DNA of 64,000 nucleotides from Chitinophaga sp. YR627. GTDB lineage: Bacteria; Bacteroidota; Bacteroidia; Chitinophagales; Chitinophagaceae. Positions 18,601-26,358 of this stretch are shown here, piece by piece. How positions within the stretch are numbered: the stretch's first letter is position 1; every line of letters begins with the position of its first letter. The notes beneath the pieces were generated by a model. It worked only from the letters and a program-made list of their open reading frames with translations. It had not been told where the DNA came from and made no database searches. Where the stretch lies: assembly GCF_900114995.1 (NCBI RefSeq), contig NZ_FOUX01000002.1, positions 1,302,001-1,366,000 of the forward strand, given 5' to 3'. Both the position numbers and the translations under genes were made by a program.

Positions 18601-19066
18601 TAGATACGGCAGAACCCGCAAATTTCTTTTTGTCAATATTCTGGAAGCCGGTCACCACCACTTCTGACAGTGAGCCTTCCGTACCACTCAGCAGCACGTT
18701 CACCAGGGCCTGACCAGTGAACAGGACCACCTGGGCTTTTTTTCCAATAAAAGAAAAACGTAAGCTGTCGCCGGAACGGGCGCTCAGTGTAAAATCGCCA
18801 TCAATAGTTGTCACTGTACCTTTTTTGGTAGACAGGTTGACCACTGATACATTGGGCAGTGCTACTTTCTCTTCAGCACCAGTCACTCTTCCTTTCGCCA
18901 GCCCCATAGGCATAGAATCTCTTACTATACGGCTGTCAGCCGCATGGTTGGTTCCGGCTGCATGTGCTGCGCCGGATAGTAATAGCAGTATTGTAACCGT
19001 AATAATTCCCCTCCGGCGCTTTTTGAGGGACGCCGGCAATTGATTACCATGTATAGGTAATGTCAT
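15656..19066 (-). CDS. SusC/RagA-family TonB-linked outer-membrane receptor
   Basis: This 1136-residue protein has a signal peptide (ends GAAHAAG), a carboxypeptidase-regulatory-like beta-sandwich (about 57-130), a TonB plug containing the SusC signature DILKDAAATALYGARAMNG at about 250-275, then a 22-strand-type barrel ending in FTLSLKVGI. It has no STN domain, so trans-envelope sigma/anti-sigma signalling is not expected. Control by the divergent two-component system is a fair guess. It heads a run of six minus-strand genes with gaps of 11, 30, 51, 24 and 2 nt. Its function is TonB-driven import of a large substrate through the outer membrane together with the adjacent SusD. Confidence 0.95.
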   Translation of the reverse strand: MTLPIHGNQLPASLKKRRRGIITVTILLLLSGAAHAAGTNHAADSRIVRDSMPMGLAKGRVTGAEEKVALPNVSVVNLSTKKGTVTTIDGDFTLSARSGDSLRFSFIGKKAQVVLFTGQALVNVLLSGTEGSLSEVVVTGFQNIDKKKFAGSAVSIKAEDVKINGVADVSRMLEGRVAGVSVQNVSGTFGTAPKIRIRGATSINGDNKPLWVVDGVVLEDVANISNDQLSSGDPTTLLGSAVAGLNSNDIESFDILKDAAATALYGARAMNGVVVITTKKGRAGKPTIAYSGNFSTQLKPTYGNFNIMNSARQMSVLAELERKGVLTSDILSRGDVGVYGKMYDMLQTDVNGHFELENTPEARKAFLMQYGRANTDWFDILFRNNFVQEHSISVSSGTDRSQSYFSTSYYGDNGWTIADKVHRYTLNYRNNYKFSDRFSAGFSTLGSVRQQNAPGALTRNSNPVEGQYDRDFDINPFSYALNTSRTLRAYDDKGNLEYFRRNYADFNIINELRNNYLSLNVMDLRLQGDLSWKITEKLKWEFVGALRYVKSSREHQITEDANMANAYRAADNATIAQNNKFLYRDPENPDAPPVIVLPEGGFYNRTEDQLVNYDFRNTLSYRTTFGDNHNLNILAGQQVKYADRQNASSTGYGYQYNNGGVPYIDYRVLKQTIESNFPYYGMARDYDRFAAFYGTADYSYSDKYSISANARYDGSNRLGASSNARWLPTWSFAGRWNLDREDFMRDMRNVDYLSVRASYGLTASMGPATNSNIVYQTVNSRRAHLNEVESVIQLAHLKNTELTWEKLYTSNVGVEAGFLDRRLNMTLDLYSRKSFDLISLIKTSGIGGELYKAANYADMTSKGIEVMVGGEIIRKKHWGWRTNLTFGYNTNKITNAKNSPLIFDLVAAEGGNKEGYPVRSLFSLDYKGLDPRTGVPTFVTGDGKTSSNVDLQDDATGTLVYQGPVDPPVTGGLNNTFRYKALSLNIFMTYQWGNKIRLYPAFKTSYSDLDAMPNEFYDRWVMPKDETKTDVPSILDAYEQTLLGGAYPYNNYNYSTARVAKGDFVRLKTVSLNYLLPASFLKRTGFSSLAVTAAANNMWLIYSDKKLKGQDPEFFNAGGVAQPIQKQFTLSLKVGI

Positions 19067-19290
19067 ATGTATAGCTGATTTACTGAAATGATCCTGGTTG
19101 TAAAAAATATCTTCTTCTGGTTGCTCCTCACCTGATAGTGTGACGTACTATCCGGCTTTTACTGTTCCACGCGTTAGATTTAGCTGTAACGAATTAACAC
19201 TCAACTGTCAATACCCCTTTAGAATGTTGCGAACTAGGCTCCTTTTTTCAAAAGCTAAAATTATTCAGTTGGGAAGGTTGTTGCATCCGG

Positions 19291-19324
19291 GTAAACCGCC
19301 TTTATAGAAATTAGCGGTAAACCA
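19291..19324. promoter_or_regulatory. Direct repeat GGTAAACC x2 in divergent SusC/kinase intergenic region
   Basis: The 430-base region between SusC (minus) and the sensor kinase (plus) holds two copies of GGTAAACC at 19291-19298 and 19317-19324, 26 bp start to start, about 2.5 helical turns. The intervening DNA also has an ACCGC...GCGGT inverted pair. I found no full TTTG/TAnnTTTG promoter for SusC here, which fits activator-dependent transcription. A role as a binding site for the neighbouring NarL-type regulator is inference. I see nothing else gene-like in 19067-19496. Confidence 0.35.
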
Positions 19325-19496
19325 CTATTTAATTCTTATCTTACTTCCCGGAATCAACCAAACTTTATATTCGTAACGACACTATTTTATAGGAAATCCT
19401 TTGTTGCAACCAGAATCTATTTCGTATCCTGTAATAACTGTCAATTTTACAGGAAAAATTTGCCATGATGCCACAAAGAGAATGAAATGACTTCTA

Positions 19497-21563
19497 ATGA
19501 TGGGTAACCTTAGTAACCTGTTCCACGGTAAGATCCGTAGAACGCTGCTTTTCGTGCTGTTACTTCTGATTGGTAACGGCCTATCTCTTAGTGCCCAGAC
19601 GGTAACTGACCAGTTGTCAAGGAGTGTCACGCATTCCGGGACCAGTATCAAACACGTGGACAGTCTGTTAAAGCTTGCCGGCACCAAAAAAGACACTGCT
19701 ACCAGCAATGCCGTTCGCCTGTATTATATGGGGATGGAAGATGCCCGTATATTGAAGTATAATAATGGCGTTGCACATGCTCTGGCTGGTCTGGCGCTTT
19801 GTTATAATAATAACAATGAGAAGGACAAGGCCCTGTCATGTGAGCGGCTGGCCCTGCATTATTGCGAAGATAACCAGGAGGGGCTGGAGATGCGGGTGAA
19901 CGTTTATCTGTTTATGTCGCAGAGTTTCTATTATAAAGGTAAATATGATTCTTCTGCCTACTACCGTTATGCGGCCCTGGACCTGCTGGAAGCCAATAAG
20001 GTAACAGACCGGCGGATGCAGACCCGTGTATATTGCAGTCTGCTGGATTTCTGGTTGAATATTAATGAAAATATCCAGAACGACTCGCATATTCAGCAGA
20101 TCATGGGCCATATCGACAACCTGATCGACAGCGCTAATATCAAAAAAGATACTACTGCACTGATGATGCTTTACTATTATAAGGCAGGCTATTTTAATAA
20201 CATCGTTCAGAACGATTCTGCCCGTTACTACTGTGCATCTGCTATCCAGATGGGAAAGGCAACGAAGATCTCCGCCAGTATGGAAGCCGGTCTGCTGATC
20301 AATACCGCCCTTACCTACCTGGATGATAAGAATCCCGTACCTGCTATTGAATACCTGAAAAAGGCAAAAGCACTCTTTCCCGCGAACAATCCTATTCCGA
20401 ACAGGCACCAGATCTTCGCAGATATCTGTACCGGTCAGGCCTTCGTGATGCAGCAACAGTATAACAAAGCCATCACCATTACATTACCGGCACTAACAAA
20501 TGCGGAGGATCGACATATGGTCCACCTGCTGGTAGGCCGTGGCAACCAGGTACTGGCAGATGCCTATGAAGCCGTCGGACAGTATAAGAAAGCGGCAGAA
20601 TACAGAAAGGCTTACACTGTTATCAGAGATAGTATGATGAAGGTGGAGAAACTGGAGCTGGTGTTTAACCTGGAAATGAAATACCGTATTGCGGATAAGA
20701 ATAAGGAACTGGCAGAGAAGCAACTGGCAATCACCCGTAATGAAAGCAGGATCAAGACGAAAAACATGTTAATTATTGCAGTGTCTTCCGGTCTGCTGCT
20801 GATACTGCTGATCAGTGTATTGATATACCGTAACAATCTGCACAAACAGAAATTACAGCTGGAGAAGATCCGGAACCTGCGGCAGGAATTGCAGATCAGC
20901 AACCTCCAGGCGATGATAGCAGGGGAAGAGAAAGAGCGGAGCCGCATTGCCCGTGACCTGCATGATGGTATGGGCGGTACATTAGGTACGATCCGTACAC
21001 GGCTCAGCGCTATCTTCCGCAGATATACCACAACAGATGTAACGGAAGATTTCAAAGAAGTACTGCACCTGCTGGAAGAGGCATCTGTCGAACTAAGAAA
21101 GACCGCGCACAACCTGATGCCGGAGATATTACTTCAGGAAGGACTGACAAAAGCGACTGCCCTGTTCTGTGAACGTGTCAGAAAGGGACATACGCTGGAG
21201 ATCACTTTCCAGTCCATCGGTACCCACACCGGACTAACATCCGCCGAAGAACTGACTGTCTACCGTGTGATACAGGAACTTGTCCATAATATCCTCAAAC
21301 ATGCCAATGCGAAACATGCTATCGTTCAGATCGGCTGTCATGAATCACAACTTGCTGTAACTGTTGAAGATGACGGTAATGGTATGTTATCATCTGCACA
21401 ATCTGATGGTATAGGATTGAAAACTATCCGGGAACGCGTAAATTCGTTAAACGGGGATTTACATATTGAGAGCGTACCTGGAGAGGGAACCAGCGTACAT
21501 ATAGAAATTTCGATTAAACATAATAATACTGCCAGACATGCCTATCAAACTAGCGATTGCTGA
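19497..21563 (+). CDS. Two-component sensor histidine kinase with periplasmic TPR-like domain (HisKA_3/HATPase_c)
   Basis: A 688-residue kinase. A signal peptide/N-terminal hydrophobic segment (to about 33, GNGLSLSAQ) is followed by a roughly 380-residue helical region with TPR-like pairs (AHALAGLALCYNNNNEKDKA, AIEYLKKAKALF). A membrane segment lies at about 423-446, then a coiled coil leads to a HisKA_3 dimerisation/phosphotransfer motif ERSRIARDLHDGMGG with His489. The HATPase_c domain has an N-box near 594-600 (ELVHNILKHA) and glycine boxes DGNGM and GIGLKTI. This class pairs with NarL/LuxR-type regulators; the cognate regulator overlaps its 3' end by 26 nt. It is transcribed divergently from the SusC operon, suggesting that operon as a target. 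Confidence 0.93.
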   Translation: MMGNLSNLFHGKIRRTLLFVLLLLIGNGLSLSAQTVTDQLSRSVTHSGTSIKHVDSLLKLAGTKKDTATSNAVRLYYMGMEDARILKYNNGVAHALAGLALCYNNNNEKDKALSCERLALHYCEDNQEGLEMRVNVYLFMSQSFYYKGKYDSSAYYRYAALDLLEANKVTDRRMQTRVYCSLLDFWLNINENIQNDSHIQQIMGHIDNLIDSANIKKDTTALMMLYYYKAGYFNNIVQNDSARYYCASAIQMGKATKISASMEAGLLINTALTYLDDKNPVPAIEYLKKAKALFPANNPIPNRHQIFADICTGQAFVMQQQYNKAITITLPALTNAEDRHMVHLLVGRGNQVLADAYEAVGQYKKAAEYRKAYTVIRDSMMKVEKLELVFNLEMKYRIADKNKELAEKQLAITRNESRIKTKNMLIIAVSSGLLLILLISVLIYRNNLHKQKLQLEKIRNLRQELQISNLQAMIAGEEKERSRIARDLHDGMGGTLGTIRTRLSAIFRRYTTTDVTEDFKEVLHLLEEASVELRKTAHNLMPEILLQEGLTKATALFCERVRKGHTLEITFQSIGTHTGLTSAEELTVYRVIQELVHNILKHANAKHAIVQIGCHESQLAVTVEDDGNGMLSSAQSDGIGLKTIRERVNSLNGDLHIESVPGEGTSVHIEISIKHNNTARHAYQTSDC

Positions 21564-22173
21564 CGATCACCCTATTGTGGCTAATGGCATCTGTAGCATA
21601 TTACGTGATGCTGCCCATGTAGAAGTGACCGACATCTATACCAATGGAAACACCCTTTTAAAAGGTATCAGGGAAAGACAACCCGACGTCCTGCTGCTGG
21701 ATATGCACCTGCCGGATATGAGTGGGCCTGAACTGGCTGCGAGTATCCTGAAAAACTATCCGCAGGTACGTATCCTTGTACTCAGCAGTTCTGATGTACT
21801 GTTCCTTGTCAAGAAAATGCTGAAACTGGGTTGCATGGGATATCTGCTGAAAGAGTCAGACGATGTGACGATCCTGCAAGCCATTGAAACGGTACAGAAA
21901 GGAGGTCAGTACCTCTCTCCTGCCCTGAATCAGCAGCTGATAGAGGATATGTTCCGGAACAAGAAATCAGAGAAGAAAAATACGGCTCTGACACGAAGGG
22001 AGAAGGAAGTCCTGCAACTGATCATCGACGAACATACCAACCAGGAAATTGCCGACAAACTGTTTCTCAGTCTGCATACGGTAGAAAACCATCGTATCAG
22101 TCTCCTGCACAAACTGGAAGTAAAAAACACTGCGGGACTGGTCAAGGTTGCCTTACAGACGGGACTGGTTTAG
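21538..22173 (+). CDS. NarL/FixJ-type response regulator (REC + LuxR HTH)
   Basis: 211 residues. The receiver domain has acidic pair Asp9-Asp10, phosphoacceptor Asp55 (LLLDMHLPDMSG), Ser in LVLSSSD and Lys in LLKESDD. The C-terminal LuxR helix-turn-helix at about 148-205 reads LTRREKEVLQLI...NQEIADKLFLSLHTVENHR. Its ATG at 21538 lies inside the kinase gene (26-nt overlap), so translation is likely coupled. Phosphorylated by the upstream kinase, it should bind DNA as a dimer. The nearest candidate sites are the GGTAAACC repeats upstream of the kinase and SusC. Confidence 0.95.
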   Translation: MPIKLAIADDHPIVANGICSILRDAAHVEVTDIYTNGNTLLKGIRERQPDVLLLDMHLPDMSGPELAASILKNYPQVRILVLSSSDVLFLVKKMLKLGCMGYLLKESDDVTILQAIETVQKGGQYLSPALNQQLIEDMFRNKKSEKKNTALTRREKEVLQLIIDEHTNQEIADKLFLSLHTVENHRISLLHKLEVKNTAGLVKVALQTGLV

Positions 22174-22210
22174 AATGGGTTATGTGCTTATTATTTCGTA
22201 GTATCGTATA

Positions 22211-23146
22211 ATGAGTAAACGGACCATCTTTAACAGTCTGCTGTTATTATTGCTATCCATAGCCATATCAGCACCTGCACAGAAAAAGAAAAAGGAACAT
22301 AAGAAGAAGGAAAAACAGGAACAATTATCTTCTAAGAAGAAGAAAGTACAACTTAACGAATCTGTCCAGCCACAGGTACTGGGGATCGTAAATAGTTCAG
22401 CCATTCAGGAAGCTTCCGGTCTTGCTGCCAGCAGGGCGCTACCGGGTTACTTCTGGACACACAACGACAGTGGTAATAAACCTGAAGTATATCTACTTGA
22501 TCATAAAGGACAACTGATCAGCACTATTCAGCTTGAGGGCGTCAAAAACCGCGACTGGGAAGATATCGCGGAAGGCGCCGGCCCGATTCCACATAAGCAA
22601 TATGTATATGTTGGCGATATTGGTAACAATATCCGTCTGGACCTGCATACCCATATTTATCGTTTTCAGGCCCCTTCTCAGGCACCAGCCAGCAAAACGA
22701 CCATCAAACCGGAGACTCTGCTGATCAGCTATCCTGATGGCCCCAGAGACGCAGAAACGGTCATGGTAGACCCGATTGACAAGTTCCTCTATGTGGTAAG
22801 CAAAAGGGAGAAGGCTGTAGGGATCTATAAAACACCGCTGAACTTCAGGGATGGTGAAAAGGCCGTATTGCAGAAGGTCGGTACTGTCCCTTATACCTGG
22901 ATCACTGCGGGTGATATTTCACAGGATGGTAAACATATTGTGATCAAGGATAAAAATCTGGTGTATTACTGGAGCCGGCAGGCAGGAGAAACGGTGGAAG
23001 CCGCAATGGCCAGACCGGCAGTTACATTGCCATATGTGCCTGAACAGCAGGGAGAAGGTATTGCATTAATGCCGGATAACTCGGGGTATGTAACGATCAG
23101 TGAAGGAAAGAACCCGGCGCTGAATTTTTACCCCCATCGGTTCTAA
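22211..23146 (+). CDS. Secreted beta-propeller-like protein with lysine-rich N-terminal linker
   Basis: 311 residues. A signal peptide (ends ISAPAQ, about residue 24) is followed by a strikingly basic stretch of about 23 residues in which roughly half are Lys, then a globular part with repeating motifs such as SGLAASRALPGYFWTHNDSG, YVYVGDIGNN, DPIDKFLYVVSKRE and GDISQDGKHIVI. These resemble blades of a YncE/SMP-30-like propeller. No catalytic residues can be assigned. It follows the response regulator by 37 nt on the same strand, so it may belong to that transcript. Family assignment is tentative; export to the periplasm or surface is supported by the signal peptide. Confidence 0.7.
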   Translation: MSKRTIFNSLLLLLLSIAISAPAQKKKKEHKKKEKQEQLSSKKKKVQLNESVQPQVLGIVNSSAIQEASGLAASRALPGYFWTHNDSGNKPEVYLLDHKGQLISTIQLEGVKNRDWEDIAEGAGPIPHKQYVYVGDIGNNIRLDLHTHIYRFQAPSQAPASKTTIKPETLLISYPDGPRDAETVMVDPIDKFLYVVSKREKAVGIYKTPLNFRDGEKAVLQKVGTVPYTWITAGDISQDGKHIVIKDKNLVYYWSRQAGETVEAAMARPAVTLPYVPEQQGEGIALMPDNSGYVTISEGKNPALNFYPHRF

Positions 23147-23384
23147 GCCGTTCAATCGCGATGATATATACTGGCCATCCTGCTGTAATTTATTAAAGCC
23201 GGGTGGCCATTCCTGTTATATCTACTGCTTTACTGGTAACGGTCACCCTGCTACTATTTTCCATAAAGCACATTTTCAGCCCTTTACGATTTGTTAAAAA
23301 AAATTGTCCACTCCTGCGCAAATAGGTTGCACACATATAACCGTTATTTGCCATTGAAAACTATCAACATGAAAACTATAAAAC

Positions 23385-23720
23385 ATGAACAAATTCGAAC
23401 GATTAAAAGCCGAGTTAGAACAAACCGGCAAAGGAAAGATGAAGGCATTTGGCAGCTCGATGTTACCCATTCTTAAGAGCGGCTCGCAACTAACCTTTGA
23501 AAAAGCCAGTGAATACAAGATCGGAGACATCGTATTCTGCAAAGTAAAAGGACATTACATCGATGCGCATAAGATCATCAAAATGGATGCACATAAAGGG
23601 TATCTGATCGCCAATAATCATGGATTTGAAAACGGCTGGACCAGGAATATTTATGGCAGAGTAGTGATCGGAGAATATCAAAATCAGATTATCTATGAAG
23701 CATCGTCCAGAAACAGGTAG
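23385..23720 (+). CDS. Stand-alone S24/S26-like peptidase-fold protein (111 aa)
   Basis: A 111-residue protein with the serine-peptidase signature G-S-S-M-L-P at residues 23-28 (candidate nucleophile Ser25), then GDIVF and an AHKIIK segment (His62/Lys63), as in the S24/S26 fold shared by LexA-type repressors and signal peptidases. It has neither an N-terminal HTH nor a membrane segment, so it is neither a complete LexA nor a typical signal peptidase. It stands alone between a 238-base and a 274-base gap. Its substrate is unknown; cleavage of a partner protein is inferred from the fold only. Confidence 0.75.
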   Translation: MNKFERLKAELEQTGKGKMKAFGSSMLPILKSGSQLTFEKASEYKIGDIVFCKVKGHYIDAHKIIKMDAHKGYLIANNHGFENGWTRNIYGRVVIGEYQNQIIYEASSRNR

Positions 23721-23937
23721 CATTTATTCTTAACGGCATGGCCGTTCCCCTTCCCTCAAAATAATATACCATCTTCCTCTGCTATACCATTTATCTGCAT
23801 TACATCCCTGTACTTTCACTTAGTCATTTCCCGGTTAAACAATAGTTATACTATACTTACCTTACGTTAGTGCTACGTCTGGAAGGCAACACTATCGGAA
23901 GATTGGTATAGGATAAGTATGGTATGGTCATCAAAAA

Positions 23938-23967
23938 AAAACGCCTGGTAATGGTACCAGACGTTTT
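23938..23967. terminator. Bidirectional intrinsic terminator
   Basis: Arms AAAACGCCTGGTA (23938-23950) and TACCAGACGTTTT (23955-23967) pair with one mismatch around a 4-nt loop, with A/T runs on both sides. The hairpin lies between the convergent S24/S26-like gene and the rhamnosidase gene and can end transcripts from both. Nothing else is evident in 23721-23994. Confidence 0.8.
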
Positions 23968-23994
23968 CAACTATTTATACTATTTATTGACAGC

Positions 23995-26358
23995 TCATTT
24001 CAGGTTAAATGTATACTTACCCTGTGTCAGTACGATCTGATCAAACTGCTGCCCATTCAAGGTAATACGCGTTGCGTTTTTATCATCTGTCATACCGGCT
24101 GGTAATCTGAGTGTTGCACGTGAAGGTATTTCAACAGACAGTTTCACGCCATTTCCTTTACGCTTCCATTCCACTTTGATCATACCTGCACTGCTGGCAT
24201 AATCTGCCTTTACAAAATTCAATGCTTTTACAAATGCCGGTTGTATGTAAAAATGCTGGAAACCAGGTGCTGCTTCATCAGGACGGATACCTGCGAGTGT
24301 TTTATAATACCATGCACAGTAATCACCGAAGAAGATGTGGTTATGGGATAACTCTCCCGGCCAGTCTTCATACAAGGTGGTTGCACCGTTCGCAATCCAA
24401 TGCGCCCAGCCGGCATAACCGGTATCAGTCAGCATTCTGAATGCTACATCAGCATAACCATAATCACTCAGAGTAGGCAGCACATATTTGGTACCCATGA
24501 CGCCAAAATCTGCATGATAATTACTACGCTGTACTTTTGCAGATAATTGCGCAGCTGTTTTCGCTGCTGCTTCCGGAGATGCCAGTCCGTGGAAGACAGC
24601 GGCACTCAATGCCGTCATTGTACTGTCTTTATAGACACCTGTATTTGCATCAAAATAAGCACGGTTGAATGCGGCACGGATACTGTCTGCCAATCTGGTG
24701 TAAGTCTGTTCGTCAGTCTTATTACCCAATACACGCGCCATCTTTGCTACCAGCTCTGCATCGGTATAAAAATAGGCAGTAGAAGTAAGCGGCATGGGCG
24801 TTTTCACCAAAGACATCCAGTCGTCCAGTCCATGTTTGAACAGGTAACCTTCTGCTCCTTTTGCTACTACATCTGTATACTTTTTAAATGCGTCGTAGTG
24901 TTCTCTTACCAGTGCGGTATCACCATGATAGAGATACATATACCAGGTCACAAAACCTAAAGCACTCCCCCAGGCAGGACCGAATGTAAACTCTTCATTT
25001 CCCGGGCGGTCATATCCCCATCCGTTGGAAGGCGCAATACCTGGCATAGCGCCGCTTGGCAGCTGTGCATCACGTACATCATGCAACCATTTACGGTAAC
25101 CTTCTGTCGTCTGATAATTCCAGAGGCCGATCTCGGTAGAAATATGTGCATCTGCAGTCCACCCGTTCTTTTCACGTTGCGGACAATCCGTCGGAATACT
25201 GAGGAAGTTACTGCGATAAGACTGACGGGCCGCTTCATACAGTTTATTGATCATCGGATCGGAGCTGGTGAAATGTCCTGCTTCTTCAAATGCCGTACTG
25301 TAGAAAAGCCCTTCCAGTGATTGTACATTCAGATCGAGCGGCTGATCTGTTTCTATCTGTACATACTGAAAACCGTGGTATACAAAACGCGGTGTAAAGA
25401 CTTCACGGCCGCCACCTTTCAGATAATATACATCCGTCTGGAAACGCAGTTCACCCGGCATACTACGCATATGTTCCGTGTTATGCACCATATCCAGTTC
25501 ACCGTTTTTCAACACCTCTCCATAGTACATCGTTACCTTTGTACCGGCCTGTCCATTTACCTTCAGTGTAGCTACACCGGCAAAATTCTGTCCCATGTCA
25601 AACAGGTATTTTCCATTACCCAGGTTCTTCATGGATACCGGCTTAATACGGCGTATTACTTTAATGGAAGGCATGATCTGCTCATGCAATTCACCACCCG
25701 GAGAGGATGTCAGTAATACCTGTTTCCAGTTAGCGTCATTAAAGCCTGTCTGGTTCCAGCCAGCTACTTCCTGACGGGCATCATAGATCTCACCGGAGTA
25801 CAGACAGTTGAACTGGCTGGGGCCTGTTGCATATTTCCAGCTATTATCCGTAGCGATCGTTTCACTCGTTCCATCGTCATACCGGATAACGAGGTCCAGT
25901 AACAGACGCGGTGTTTTTCTCCATGGTGCATTCTGGAATCCCCATACGGCGTGCGACTGGATATTATACCATCCGTTACCCAGTTCGGCGGCAACACTCT
26001 GCGCGCCTTTGCGGGATAACAATGCTGTTACATCATATACTTTGTATAACAGGCGTTTGTCATAGCGGGTATATGCCTGCTCCAGTACAGCATCCGTAAC
26101 AGGTTTTCCGTTTACAAATACAATATGATAACCCACACCGGCCACGTAGGCGGTCGCGCTGACAACCTTCTTATCCAGTGTAAATGTCTTTCTTAAATAA
26201 GGGGCCTTTGTAGCTGTGGTATCTTCCGTGTTGGTGATCCAGCTGCCTTTCCAGGCGGTATACTGTGCGCTTACAATACTGGTGATCAGCATTAGCGCTG
26301 CGGTCAGAATAATTCTCAATGTCAAATGTTTTAGATTATGGTACAACAGGGAATGCAA
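23995..26358 (-). CDS. GH78 alpha-L-rhamnosidase, secreted
   Basis: 787 residues with a signal peptide (ends ITSIVSAQ). The order is that of glycoside hydrolase family 78: an N-terminal beta-sandwich (VAGVGYHIVFVNGKPV), a second sandwich (YLFDMGQNFAGVATLKVNGQ), then an (alpha/alpha)6 catalytic barrel. The barrel contains the conserved block DCPQREKNGWTADAHI near 384-400, holding the acidic residues expected of the general acid, and GLDDWM further on. It removes terminal alpha-L-rhamnose from plant polysaccharides such as rhamnogalacturonan or from glycosides. Its ATG overlaps the GH127 gene by 23 nt, so the two are translated from one message. Confidence 0.92.
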   Translation of the reverse strand: MHSLLYHNLKHLTLRIILTAALMLITSIVSAQYTAWKGSWITNTEDTTATKAPYLRKTFTLDKKVVSATAYVAGVGYHIVFVNGKPVTDAVLEQAYTRYDKRLLYKVYDVTALLSRKGAQSVAAELGNGWYNIQSHAVWGFQNAPWRKTPRLLLDLVIRYDDGTSETIATDNSWKYATGPSQFNCLYSGEIYDARQEVAGWNQTGFNDANWKQVLLTSSPGGELHEQIMPSIKVIRRIKPVSMKNLGNGKYLFDMGQNFAGVATLKVNGQAGTKVTMYYGEVLKNGELDMVHNTEHMRSMPGELRFQTDVYYLKGGGREVFTPRFVYHGFQYVQIETDQPLDLNVQSLEGLFYSTAFEEAGHFTSSDPMINKLYEAARQSYRSNFLSIPTDCPQREKNGWTADAHISTEIGLWNYQTTEGYRKWLHDVRDAQLPSGAMPGIAPSNGWGYDRPGNEEFTFGPAWGSALGFVTWYMYLYHGDTALVREHYDAFKKYTDVVAKGAEGYLFKHGLDDWMSLVKTPMPLTSTAYFYTDAELVAKMARVLGNKTDEQTYTRLADSIRAAFNRAYFDANTGVYKDSTMTALSAAVFHGLASPEAAAKTAAQLSAKVQRSNYHADFGVMGTKYVLPTLSDYGYADVAFRMLTDTGYAGWAHWIANGATTLYEDWPGELSHNHIFFGDYCAWYYKTLAGIRPDEAAPGFQHFYIQPAFVKALNFVKADYASSAGMIKVEWKRKGNGVKLSVEIPSRATLRLPAGMTDDKNATRITLNGQQFDQIVLTQGKYTFNLK

